From assembly GCA_031216915.1 (NCBI GenBank), contig CM062296.1, positions 453,778,287-453,842,286 on the forward strand: a stretch of 64,000 nt of DNA, written 5' to 3'. The notes beneath the pieces are model-generated. The model made no database searches and was not told the DNA's origin. It saw nothing but the letters and a program-made list of their open reading frames with translations. Positions within the stretch are counted from its first letter, which is position 1, and each line of letters begins with the position of its first letter. The DNA comes from Pictodentalium vernedei (taxonomy: Eukaryota; Mollusca; Scaphopoda; Dentaliida; Dentaliidae). The translations under genes were made by a program, and so were the position numbers. Shown piece by piece: positions 31,403 through 41,694 of the stretch.

Positions 31403-33376
31403 ATGAAAGTGTCAATAACACTGTAGCTCAACTTGTTTAAGACATGTACATGTATAGTATGTGACACAGCAATGACAAACATCTAGCTAATGACATGATA
31501 ATAAAGGTACATGCAAGGTATTGAAACGGTCTGTACATAAATGCTGACCGTAGCCTGTAACAAATGTATAGGTAAAGTATTGTAAAGGTGGGCGACAGTT
31601 AGATGCTAAACTAGAAAAGAAATCTTTGAGTCCCAGAGTGGTTCTGACTGAACCCAAAAATATTTGTTCTCATAGCACACTGATAACAAAGGCACCCAGA
31701 TACACTTGTTCTTGCCACAAGGTGATAACAAAGGTACCCCAAGAAGTTTCGTGAAGATCGGATTATAAATACAGACTCTAGCCCGAGCCGTATTGACATG
31801 TGCACTTACTGGGTATAAGTAGCACTGAACAAATCAAAGTTCATCTAATTTGCATAATTTCTGCACGAGAAAAAACCTGTATTATATGTGATGTATTCCA
31901 TGTTACAAAACATTCCTACAAAAATTTATTCAAATCAGAACATTCATACAGAAGTTCTGTACAAAAAACTGATTGCACTAATTTTGGTACAAAATGGCTG
32001 CTGGCAGCCATCCTGAATTTTGGACCGCACCCCGAAACACTCGTTCTCGTCCCACGTTGATAACAAAGGTACCCAAGAAGTTTCGTTAAGATCGGTTCAT
32101 AAAAACAGCCTCTAGCCTGAGCTGTATAGAAGTTGTGTACAAAAACTGATTGGACCTAATTTCGATACAAAATGGCCACTGGCAGCCATCTTGAATTTTG
32201 GACCGCACCCAGAAACAATTGTTCTCATCCCAAGGTGATAACAAAGGTACCCAAGAATTTTTGAGAAGATCGGTTCATAAATACAGCCTCTAGCCCGAGC
32301 CGTATTGACAGGTGCACTTACTGTGTATACGTAGCACTGAATAAATCAAAGTTCATCTAATTTTCATAATTTTTCCACGAGAAAGAAATCCGTATTATGT
32401 GTGATGTATTCCATGTTACTAAACATTCATACAAAAAATTTATTCAAATCAGAACTTTCATACAGAAGTTCTGTACAAAAAACTGATTGCACTAACTAAA
32501 GTACAAAATGGCTGCTGGTGACCATCTTGAATATCGGACCTCACCCAAAACCACTCGTTCTAGCCCCAAGGTGATAACAACAAGAAGTTTCGTAAAGATC
32601 GGTTCATAAATACAGCCTCTCGCCCGGGCCGTATTGGCATTTGCAGTTACAGTGCTGAAAGTAACATTAAATAGATCAAAGTTAGTCTAATTGGCATAAT
32701 TTATGTACGAGAAACAAACCCGTATTATATGTGATGTATCCCATGGTACTAAACATTCACACAAAAAACTTTTCAAATCAGCGTTTTCATATGGATGTTC
32801 TGCGCAAAAATCTGATTGCACCTAATTTTGTACAAAATGGCTGCCAGCGGCCATCTTGAATTTAAGGCCGGACCCCGAAACACTCGTTCTCATCCCACGG
32901 TGATAACAAAGGTAACCAAGAAGTTTCGTAAAGATCGGTTCATAAATACGGCCTCTAGCCCAGCCGTATTGGTATTTGCACTTACAGTGCTGAAAGTAAC
33001 ACTAAATAAATCAAAGTTAGTCTAATTTGCATAATTTACGCACGAGAAAAAAACCCTGTATTATATGTGATGTATCCCATGGTACTAAACATTCATACAA
33101 AAAATTATTCAAATCAGAGATTTCATATGGAAGTTTTGCGCAAAAAATCTGATTCCACCTAATTTTGCACAAAATAGCTATTAGCGGCCATCTTGAATTT
33201 CGGACCGGACCCAAAAACACTCGATCTCGTCTCACAGTGATAACAAAGGTACCCAAGAAGTTTCGTAAAGATCGGTTTATAAATACGGCCTCTAGCCCGA
33301 GCCGTGTGTACGGCGCGACACGATGGACGACGGGCCATGATAATACCTCAAATTTGGCTTCGCCAAAGTTGAGCTA
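31403..33376. mobile_element. Interspersed repeat family B, longest copy
   Basis: It starts ATGAAAGTGTCAATAACACT and ends GGCTTCGCCAAAGTTGAGCT. Between these lie about six degenerate subunits of 165-335 bp, each with AAAATGGC..GCCATCTTGAATT, ACTCGTTCTCGTCCCA, GTGATAACAAAGGTACC and GATCGGTTCATAAATAC. The last part carries CGGCGCGACACGATGGACGA. There is no coding domain. The open frames in several phases repeat each other. Confidence 0.8.
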
Positions 33377-33392
33377 AAGATGATGACCTGGT

Positions 33393-33720
33393 CAGAGGGT
33401 AACATTGCAGATTATCTCCCCGAGGAACCATTGTCTCCCGTGGCAAAGCCAAGGGGAGACAATGGTTCCAAGGGGAGAGAATATGCAATGTTACCCTCTG
33501 AAATGGTGAAAAAAATGATGACCTGGTCAGAGGGTAACACTGCAGATTGTCTTCCCGAGGAACCATTGTCTCCCGTGGCAAAGCCAAGGGGAGACAATGG
33601 TTCCAACGTGAGACAATCTGCAATGTTACCCTCTGAAATGGTGAAAGAAAATGATGACCTGGTCAGAGGGTAACATTGCAGATTGTCTCCCCGAGGAACC
33701 ATTGTCTCCCGTGGCAAATC
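33393..33720. repeat. Tandem array of 108-bp palindromes (135-bp period)
   Basis: Two complete hairpins (33393-33500 and 33528-33635) and one half (33663-33718) at a 135-bp step. Each reads CAGAGGGTAACATTGCAGAT ... AACCATTGTCTCCC, loop GTGGCAAAGCCAA, then the complement. Both strands therefore show near-identical open frames. A related half-motif (GTAACATTGCG) lies at 34183-34240. Confidence 0.92.
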
Positions 33721-34473
33721 TATATTTCCCTGGAACATATAAAATACCAATAAAACTTCTCTGGTTGGGATGCATTGCAACAACAAGCTAGTTTGACAAC
33801 AGTATTTAAGGCATAAACTACAACAGTTAACAAAATAACATTTCTTCGTTTCACAGCCACTTTTCACTGTCCTGGTAGTCTTGGCAGATCACCATAAACG
33901 TTCATTGTGACATTGCAGTTCACAAACTGGGGACAAAAATTTATCAGCTTTTGCTCAGAGTTACATGGAGCATCGCTTAGTGCTAATAGTGTATTTTGAT
34001 TGAACAAAATGATCAATGTCTTCTGAAGACATTTGTGCGAACCGAGAAGTGTTTTCGGAAGCCATAGTGTAACAAGGTAAACAACAGTGGAATGCAGAAA
34101 TCAGCATCTCTTGTCAGATAAATGATGTCACTTCTTTTTGCATCATGCGTTTCCGCGAGCCTCCTCGGAACACTTCGGTTTCAGAGAGTAACATTGCGAA
34201 AAATGTTACACGGCAATGTTACACGGCCGGGTAACATTGCGAATTGACCCACTGCAGCGTATGGGAAAATAACATTGTGTTTTATAATGAGGTATAATAA
34301 TATGTGAAAGTTGCACTGGGCCAATGTTTTGGGGAGGGTGCAGCACAAATTGTAAGGGCCACCCCTCCAGCACTTTCCAATAACTTGTAACAAAATCAAA
34401 CTATATGAACAAAATGCCTTTCTCAACTGATGGACTAAGAGAACCACATTCAAAACATTTGTATTCTTTATCG
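33721..34473. other. No assignable feature
   Basis: Unique-looking AT-rich sequence with no credible ORF or RNA gene. The only structure is short GTAACATTGCG repeats near 34183-34240 that echo the adjoining hairpin array. Confidence 0.5.
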
Positions 34474-34993
34474 TGGTACAATGGAGCCCACTTAATTGGA
34501 TCTCCTAACTGAATAACCTTGTTAACTGAATAGAATTTCCCAACACAAAACCATTTACCACACCTCCAGTACAAATTTGACCTGTTAATTGAATATAGGT
34601 TATACAGTGGGCTCCTGTTAATTGAATAAAAAATCTTGTAGCCTGTCAAGAAATTACCCTGACTCTCCCCAGTTTTTCTTTGTCGAAAGACCGATTTGGC
34701 CTCAATACATCCAATACAGGCATTTAATCTATTGGATGTATTGAGGCCAAATACAGGCATTTAATCTGTTGGATATACTGAGGCATCAGCAGATCCCATA
34801 CAGGCATTTAATCTATTATATCTTGTTTGACAAAGCTCACGGAGCGCTGTCAAACAAGATATAATAAAATAAATCCTAAGTTTATCTCTTAGAATACAGG
34901 AAAGTGACACAATCCCTGTTAACTGAATACTCCTGTTAATTGAATAATTGCCATTGGCAAAGTGGCTATTCAATTAACAGGGTTCCACTGTAA
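34474..34993. mobile_element. Pogo/Tigger-like MITE cluster with TTAATTGAATA ends
   Basis: The left end TACAATGGAGCCCACTTAAT and right end ATTCAATTAACAGGGTTCCA (then CTGTA) are imperfect inverted repeats, with a third end-like copy inside at 34611 (TACAGTGGGCTCCTGTTAAT). CAGTGG at the tip and a TA target fit pogo/Tigger-type DNA elements by general resemblance. Inside are a palindrome at 34695-34751 (TTGGCCTCAATACATCCAAT and complement), three copies of ACAGGCATTTAATCTRTTGG, and the TTGTTTGAC palindrome at 34815-34866. No transposase is encoded. Confidence 0.6.
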
Positions 34994-35008
34994 CAGCACT
35001 CCCAAACC

Positions 35009-35240
35009 CTTCACTAACATAATGGGAAAAATAGGTTCCTTTATATACACAAAATCACAATTCAAATTTTATTTTACTTTTTTTATTTCTGTCTCAAAAA
35101 GATTTCTTATGAACCCTCATTGGAATGAGCTTGTTCCATTGATGGTGCTATAGGCTATGTTTCTGAGGACAAAAAGCGAAAAGTTTAGGCATTCAATAAT
35201 TTTTTTGGTACGTATAATCCTCTAATTGTGTTGCTTGAGG
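35009..35240. mobile_element. Degraded TTAA MITE with central palindrome
   Basis: Ends CCCTTCACTAACA (about 35009) and GCTTGAGGGGTTAA (to 35244), with centre CTCAAAAAGATTTCTTATGA and CATTGGAATGAGC plus imperfect complements. It is recognisably the same family as 27736 and 30770 but more diverged. Confidence 0.6.
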
Positions 35241-35674
35241 GGTTAATTCAGCTCTGACGGTGGTTTCAAGAATAGAGACTGTCCCGATAAGACACAATGA
35301 TTCTCTCACACTGAAATGATTATATTTTTCATTATGCACTTAAAATCTGAAAATATCAGGACAGTTGTCAGCTAGTGACTGATATCTTATCTCCCCCGAC
35401 TCATAATACTTTATTGAAGAACAAAAGCCGTACATGTAAACGCATTTTTTTAAATTTAACTGCGTTATCCCTGAATAAATATTAAAAGATTAATTTATCT
35501 TAGACCAATACATTACATAAGAGAATTATCCTGGTACAATCTTCAAATACTTCCTTTCAAACTAAATGATACTTTGAACATTAAATGTTAAAAAGATTAC
35601 CAGGTACAGTGGACCTTCAATATGTTGAATAAAATAAAATAGTCTTCCAAACAGGAGGCCCTAAGGTGTCTTAA

Positions 35675-35916
35675 TCCTTTACCCAACGCAGACGATATCA
35701 AAATTTATTATTTTAAATACCATTGTTTTTAAATTTTTCAAAAAATTTCAACAAAATCATATCATGTGACTCCCCATTGGAACGCGCTCAATGAGCTCGT
35801 TCCAATGAGGGGTCATATGATATGGTTTGGTTGAAATATTTTGAAAAATGTAATTTTGTCAACTGGTCAATTTGCATATTACGCGGGCAGATGCGGGCGA
35901 TTCTTTAGGTAAAGTG
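35675..35916. mobile_element. TTAA MITE with central palindrome, copy 4
   Basis: TTAA at 35671-35674, then CCTTTACCCAACGCAGACG. The right end is TTAGGTAAAGTGGTAA, so its flanking TTAA has mutated to GTAA. The central palindrome (about 35745-35840) has CAAAATCATATCATGTGACT arms and a CATTGGAACGCGCTC core with complement. Confidence 0.75.
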
Positions 35917-36036
35917 GTAACTGGTACAGTGCTAAATTATTTTTCAAATGTGATTTATGAGTGTTTTTTTTTCAAAGTTACCATGCTACCAGCAAGGGGA
36001 ACAAAATATTATTCATAAATAATTGTTTTATTATCA

Positions 36037-36073
36037 TTTATTGGAGGGTGCCTATTGGCACTCTCCAATAAAT
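36037..36073. repeat. Short palindrome ATTTATTGGAGGGTGCC
   Basis: ATTTATTGGAGGGTGCC, a short loop, then GGCACTCTCCAATAAAT. It resembles in layout the palindrome inside the MITE of the 5' LTR (9388-9432, AATTGGATAGTGCC). Confidence 0.75.
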
Positions 36074-36480
36074 AGCAATAAAATGATAGATATAAAAACA
36101 TTTTTCTACTGCTGAGCTAACAAACTATTGATTACAGTCATACCAGAAAGTAAGTGGTCAGACAAGGACAATGTCAGGTACAAAGAGGCCAATGTCTGAC
36201 AGAGGTTTAAAATCATCAGTCAAAATGTCTGATGCCAAAATTATCAATGAAGTTGAGTGAACATAACATCATGCATGCTGGAAATCATGTACATAACTAG
36301 GAAGCCTGAAATTAATGATTATTGTGATTTCTGGTCCTGGCAAGTGGGGAAGTGTGAAGAAAGTGACTGTGCAGCTCATCAGTATTAACAGCATGTGGTG
36401 AAATATGATTTGATACAGCCATACATGTATTTAAATTATGTATGAAGGGTAATTCAGTTCCAATTCAGAATGAAACCAAT

Positions 36481-36526
36481 TATACCTTGTTTGGCAGGGC
36501 TCACTGAGCCCTGCCGAATAAGGTAT
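36481..36526. repeat. Palindrome TATACCTTGTTTGGCAGGGC
   Basis: TATACCTTGTTTGGCAGGGC TCACTGA followed by the near-complement ending ATAAGGTAT. Third member of the family at 27702 and 34815. Confidence 0.75.
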
Positions 36527-36961
36527 GGTTGGATGAATTCTGAGCAGTTTTAAGATGAAGGTGCATGTACACCCAAAACACATTATTTTGAATACTCAAA
36601 CTCCATTTTGTAGTATGTCAGATATCATTCTTAAAAGACAGACATGATTCATTTGGTGTCTGACATTTTGTCTGGAAGCACAATGAAAATTATTTTCAGG
36701 CTTCGTTACAGTGTAATGCCACTAAAGGCCTTTCAGCACTTTTCAGGAGAGCCACAATAGTGGCTTCTAGCAATCAACCAGTTAATTGCTCACCTGACGA
36801 AAGTGTTTAAAGAGGTATTTAAGTTCACATTCAGCATCTATATGTAACTATACTTAATCTAATTTAGCTAGGGGAGTAGGGGGAGAAAGATCTGTTGTCC
36901 GAATTTTTTTTTTGAGTAAAATGACTCAACCCCCTTCAAAACACATTTTGAAATGAAGAGA

Positions 36962-37597
36962 AACAAGAGGCCCCAGGAGACCTGAGGCGCTCACCTGACA
37001 TGGTAGACTAAATATCAACCCAGAGAATTGATTTCAACAAGTTGCATCTGCTCATCCTAAGAAAAGCTTATACCAAATATCCAAAGATTGTGACCAGTGG
37101 ATCTAAAAAAAAGATTTTTAAAGAATATTCCTCATATTGAACTAAGTTATAATTTGGGCTCCCACAGGGAGCCCATATATGAACCCAGGGACGTGGCTTT
37201 AACAAACTTGAATCTCTTCCCCCCCCCCCCCTCCCCCCCGAGGATGCTGCACACCAAATATCAAAACATTCCGACAGCTGGATCTGAAGAAGAAGATTTT
37301 TAAAGAAAATTCCTCATTTCGAACAACATGTAAGTTACAATTCAAGCTCCCACAGTGAGCCCAAATATGGACCTAGGGATATGGCTTGAACAAACTGGAA
37401 TCTCACCCCCATAAGGATGCCGCATACCAAATATCAAAACATTCCGACTGCTGGATCTGAAGAAGAAGATTTTTAAAGAAAATTCCTCATTTTGAACTAA
37501 GTTATCATTCGGGCTCCCACAGTGGGCCCAGATATGGACCTAGGGACATGGCTTGAACAAACTTGAATCTCACCTCCCTAAGGATGCTGCATACCAA
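36962..37597. mobile_element. Interspersed repeat family A, truncated copy 2
   Basis: It begins AACAAGAGGCCCCAGGAGAC and contains three degenerate sub-blocks with GATCTGAAGAAGAAGATTTT. It stops inside CTGCATACCAA at about 37597, where family B sequence takes over without a gap. A poly-C/TC tract lies at 37219-37240. Confidence 0.75.
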
Positions 37598-38095
37598 CTC
37601 GTTCTCTTCCCACGGTGATAACAAAGGTACCCAAGAAGGTTCGTAAAGATCGGTTCATAAATACAGCCTCTAGCCCGAGCCGTATTGGCATTTGCAGTTA
37701 CAGGGCTGAAAGTAACATTAAATAGATCAAAGTTAGTCTAATTGGCATAATTTATGCACGAGAAAAAAAACCCGTATTATATGTGATGTACCCCATGGTA
37801 CTAAACATTTACACATAAAATTATTCAAATCAGCGCTTTCATATGGAAGTTCTGCGCAAAAATCTGATTGCACCTAATTTTGTACAAAACGGCTGCCAGC
37901 GGCCATCTTGAATTTCAGACCGGACCCCAAAACAATCGTTCTCGTCCCACGGGGATAACAAAGTTACCCAAGAAGTTTCGTAAAGATCGGTTCATAAATA
38001 CGGCCTCTAGCCCGAGCCGTGTGAACGGCGCGACAGACGGACGACGGGCCATGACAATACCTCAAATTTGGCTTCGCCAAAGTTCAGCTAAAACT
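37598..38095. mobile_element. Interspersed repeat family B, 3' fragment
   Basis: It begins CTCGTTCTCTTCCCACGGTG and ends with the family's standard 3' end (GGCTTCGCCAAAGTTCAGCT). The 5' part is missing. The direct join to family A at 37597 suggests insertion or recombination between elements. Confidence 0.75.
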
Positions 38096-38748
38096 TTCTC
38101 GCTCATGAGAGGGGGATACGCCCTCTCGAGCTCTTCCCCATCTCGCCGCTTTGCGCCTGGGATCATGAGTCCAGCCTCCCCCCCCCCCCCACCTAATATT
38201 TACAGGCCCCCTTATTTTGAAATCCTGGCGGCGCCGCTGAGCTGCCCGAATGAATCATATTTCGACAAAAAAGTGCAAGGAACACAGCAGGTTTCGGTGG
38301 AGAGTCGTAAAGTAGGAATTCGTCCGAAAGCCATGAAGGCCAGGTTGAAAATGTTTCTTTCATAGCCTATAGCACGATCTGGTATCAGTGTGGAAATTCC
38401 ACTCGGCTTGTGTTTCTATCTATATCAATGCACTCTCTGTGTACCATATTTGGATTTTAAACTCGTTAAAGGACAACCGTAATGAAAACCACGGTCGCCT
38501 GTGGTGTCAGAGAATGTTGAATTGATACAATTGGCCTCCCGGGTGGAGTCATCCGTCCATGAAGAACGGTCCTTGTGGATCTTTGGTCGGATGTAAAATT
38601 GTTTTGTTTGAACACTGAGCTTAGCTGTTAAATATTTCAATTGTTTTTTGGTAATGTGACCTCGTCGAGGGGAAATTTTAAGATCTTATTGAATTATTCG
38701 ATATTACTAGGCCAAATAAGTGAAACTATTTTCTTATAATGTTTAGTA
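38096..38748. other. No assignable feature
   Basis: No convincing gene. It contains a poly-C tract at about 38179-38190 and short open frames without recognisable domains. Confidence 0.5.
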
Positions 38749-39825
38749 TTGCTGACCGAAATAAGGCTTAATAAGTCACTTCCCAATTTCAAAGTATTTT
38801 TTTACTCCAACAGACCAAGAGTACCTCAATTCTACTATAACCACAAATCCGCAAGGCACAAATCTTACACTGTAGACTCCGATTACTGCAGTAATCTGAA
38901 CGATGACTTGTACAATAACCACCTCTCGGGGCATTATGCATGCTTGTGTGGCGAACGCGAAACAACTGATCACTACTTCTTCCAGAGTCCATATTTCGAC
39001 CACATAAGACTAGACACTCTTGGTAAATTACCATATGTGATAGACTCCGCGACCAAGAGGTCGAATAACGAGTTCTTTCCCAAGAGCATAAGAGGCTTGA
39101 TAGTGGGAAAATTGAATTGTGGAAAGACCAGTCTGTTGATGAATAGGTTGTCGCAACCCGGCTGGTTGGATTACGAAAGATTATTCGTGTTTGGCAAGAG
39201 TCTGTTTCACCCCGAATACAGATTGCCTCGAGCGTGCATGGATCGTAGATTGCCCAAGGACGTCAAAGCCAGAATTGTCGACAGTAGGGAGGAATTCGAC
39301 AAAAGCGAAGCTTCTCTTTCGACCATTTTGGATGGTGCGGCGATGGAATTGATGAAGAGAAATGCGTCTTCGAACGTCGAGTGTCGATTTTATGAGAAAG
39401 CGAGCGACGTTCCAGATCCCAGGGAATTGAAATCGGAAAATAAGAATCTCATGATTTTCGACGATCTGCTTTTGGAGAGACAGAACCGATGCGAATCGTA
39501 TTACGTTAGGGGTCATCACAGCAACGTGGACTGTTTCTACCTGTCTCAGAATTATTTTCGACTGCCCAGACAGACGATAAGGGAGAACGCTAATTTTCTG
39601 TGTCTCTTTCGCCAGAATCTCAATCACATCTACGGAGATCACGTTGCAAACGACATGAGCAGAGAAGAATTCAGGAGATTCTGCAAGAGGATTTGGGATG
39701 GAGGACTTCACAATTTCGTCGTGATCGATTTGACTAGCGAATTTAATCGCGGAAAATATCGGAGCGGATTCGACAAGTTTTATGTTTCTGATGGTAATAA
39801 AATAGAGAGCGGAAACAAAAATTAG
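38749..39825 (+). CDS. Chimeric ORF: LINE-like C-terminal tail joined to A32/FtsK-HerA-like packaging ATPase
   Basis: A 358-codon ORF. Residues 45-90 (DDLYNNHLSGHYACLCGERE, then TTDHYFFQSPYF) match the cysteine-rich tail of non-LTR reverse transcriptases (pattern CxCG...H..F..CP), with the last Cys replaced by Ser. From about residue 104 it changes to a P-loop ATPase of the type found in Maverick/Polinton and related DNA viruses: Walker A GKLNCGKTS (120-128), Walker B LMIFDD (234-239), and the later SQNYFRLPRQTIRENANF (266-283), a helix and sensor region usual in A32-like packaging enzymes. The ATPase part has no frameshift. The ATG at 38749 lies in the LINE part, so it may not be the real start of the ATPase. 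The virus-like part ends at 39825, 48 nt before the next ORF on the same strand. Confidence 0.7.
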   Translation: MLTEIRLNKSLPNFKVFFYSNRPRVPQFYYNHKSARHKSYTVDSDYCSNLNDDLYNNHLSGHYACLCGERETTDHYFFQSPYFDHIRLDTLGKLPYVIDSATKRSNNEFFPKSIRGLIVGKLNCGKTSLLMNRLSQPGWLDYERLFVFGKSLFHPEYRLPRACMDRRLPKDVKARIVDSREEFDKSEASLSTILDGAAMELMKRNASSNVECRFYEKASDVPDPRELKSENKNLMIFDDLLLERQNRCESYYVRGHHSNVDCFYLSQNYFRLPRQTIRENANFLCLFRQNLNHIYGDHVANDMSREEFRRFCKRIWDGGLHNFVVIDLTSEFNRGKYRSGFDKFYVSDGNKIESGNKN

Positions 39826-39873
39826 AAAATAATGATAAATCATCAATAATTTAGTTTTAAAAATAAAAAAATA

Positions 39874-40445
39874 ATGTTCGAACAAGGAGAATTGTTAGAA
39901 CGGATAGCCGAGAATACGGCTGCGAAACAGTCCATTCAAATCGTGGTGAGTGGCGATTCGACTCGATTCACGACGAAATTCGAGCCTTCCATCGAATTGA
40001 ATAGGGAGAAAAGATACGAGATGGCGTTGGTGAATCTGGAGACTTATTATTCCTTTCCCAACGTCACCGAAAAGAATAACTCCTTCAAGTATTCCGACGG
40101 AGTGGATTGGTTGGAGATTGGAATTCCCAAAGGAAGTTACGACATAGACGATTTGAGCAATTACATACGCGAATGAAGACGGATGGAAAGGGAAGCAACA
40201 AGATCAGACTCGCTCCCAACCCTAATACCCTACAGACGATGTTGGATTAGGAAGATGATTTTCGAGTGGATTTCAACACGGACGATTCGATCGACAAGAT
40301 GCTAGGATTCGATCGAAAGATGTATCGAGGCCACGCGGCGTCCGAAAATACGGTTGACATTCTTGCCGTCAATAGTATTCTGGTGAACGTGGATGTGATT
40401 GCTGGAAGCTACGTGAATGGTAGCTATTCCTTCTTTCCAAACGTA
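39874..40445 (+). pseudogene. Broken capsid-like (possible minor capsid/penton) gene of the same virus-like element
   Basis: Two fragments of what appears to be one gene: 39874-40176 (with YEMALVNLETYYSFPNV and GSYDIDDLSNYI) and 40266-40445 (KMLGFDRKMY, then NSILVNVDVIAGSYVNGSYS and FFPNV). I recall this paired arrangement from virus-like or Polinton-like loci of cnidarians and other invertebrates, next to an A32-type ATPase. A role as minor capsid or penton protein is inference. Between the fragments are at least one frame change near 40174-40180 and a stop near 40248. The final residues run into the tandem repeat that begins at about 40450, so the 3' end is missing. Codon use (many TCG, GGA and CGA words) matches the ATPase ORF and differs from the AT-rich surroundings. 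Confidence 0.5.
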
Positions 40446-40449
40446 TTCA

Positions 40450-41280
40450 AGTCAAGACATTCAAAATGATATATGACACGCCTAACTTTCTAAAACTTAA
40501 ATTTGTGATGGCTTACCTCTCAGTCCCACCCCCTCGGAGAGGGTCGTATGCTTCATATTCGAGTCAAGCCCTTTAAAATGATATATGTCACGCCTAACTT
40601 TCTAAAACTTAATTTTTTGATTGCTTACCCCTCAGCCACCCCCCCCCCCCCGGAGGGTCAGATACTCCTTATTCGAAATATTTGAGTCAAAACCTTTAAA
40701 ATGATATATCACATGACAACCTTTCTAAAACTAAATAATTTTTGATGGGTTATCCCTCAGCTCCACCCCCTCGGGGACGGTCGGATATTTTATGCTCGAA
40801 ATATTCAAGTCAAGACCTTTAAAATGATATATGACATGACTACCTTTCTAAAACTTTGAGTTTTGGGGCCTTACCACTCAGCTCCAACCCCTCGGAAAGG
40901 GTAGGATACTTCATATTCGAAGTATTCAAGTCAAGACCTTTAAAGTGATATATGACACGCCTAATTTTCTAAAACTTTAATTTTTGATGGCTTACCCCTC
41001 AGCTCCACCCCTCTGGGACGGTCGAATATTTCATGTTCGAAATATTCAAGTCAAGAAGTTTAATATGATATATGACATGACTACCTTCCTAAAACTTTAG
41101 TTTTGGGGCCTTACCCCTCAGCACTACCCCCTCGGGAAGGGTAGGATGCTTCACATTCGAAATAGTAAACTCTAGACCCTTAAATTGATATATCACATAA
41201 CAACCTTTCCAAAACTTGAGGGTTTTTTTATGGCTTTCCCCTCAGCCCCACCGATTCGAGAAAGGTTAATCTAAACTTCT
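40450..41280. repeat. Tandem repeat, about 105-127 bp units, seven copies
   Basis: Seven imperfect units each with AAGTCAAGACCTTTAAAATG, ATATATGACA, CTTTCTAAAACTT, GGCTTACCCCTCAG and CACCCCCTCGG. AAAATGATATATG-like words fall near 40465, 40578, 40700, 40825, 40945, 41068 and 41185. It starts exactly where the capsid-like gene loses similarity. Confidence 0.88.
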
Positions 41281-41419
41281 TAATCAAATAATTTTATGGA
41301 GATAATTTTATTGAAAGTCGATTTTTATAACGAGATAGATCAGGAATGAAACGGGTATCTTCCGAATCTGACTGGTGTTTGCTACCTAAGCCTCTGCTGT
41401 TACCGGTTTCTGCACTCAC

Positions 41420-41694
41420 TTGTCAGTGGGCTTCAAAAACAGTATCAGCTCAGTGAGCTCACCACAAGGCGTTCGGAATAATGATTTGTTCATGCGAAAG
41501 TCTTGAATCAATTGGGTGTCATCGAATGACTTCTGGGCGATCTTGTCAACAAATCCCCCGAGGGTTTGACTTCCCAACACGACCGTAGACGCATGGTTCC
41601 AGCAATCATCCCAACCGTCAGTGCAAACATCAGACCTCTCCACTGATAGCGACTTACCTGATCCGTGTTCCCTCACAAAATGACCAGAGTTCAC
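41420..41694 (-). pseudogene. Possible PIF/Harbinger-like transposase exon
   Basis: On the minus strand an open frame contains DDTQLIQDFRMNKSLFRTPC followed by GELTELILFLKP. This recalls the FRMs..TF..LC.eL motif of Harbinger transposases and HARBI1-type nucleases. The frame closes at a sequence that reads as a splice donor (GTGAGT, 41414-41419 on the plus strand as ACTCAC), with a TGA inside it, so an exon ending in CAA|GTGAGT is plausible. No partner exon with the DDE core was found nearby. The start is not defined: the frame is open upstream of 41694 with no ATG. Weak assignment from a single motif. Confidence 0.35.

Noticed and set aside
33348..33867. Overlapping 90-150 codon frames on both strands
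   Set aside because: They lie in an array of palindromes, so the two strands encode near-identical text. No start context or domain.
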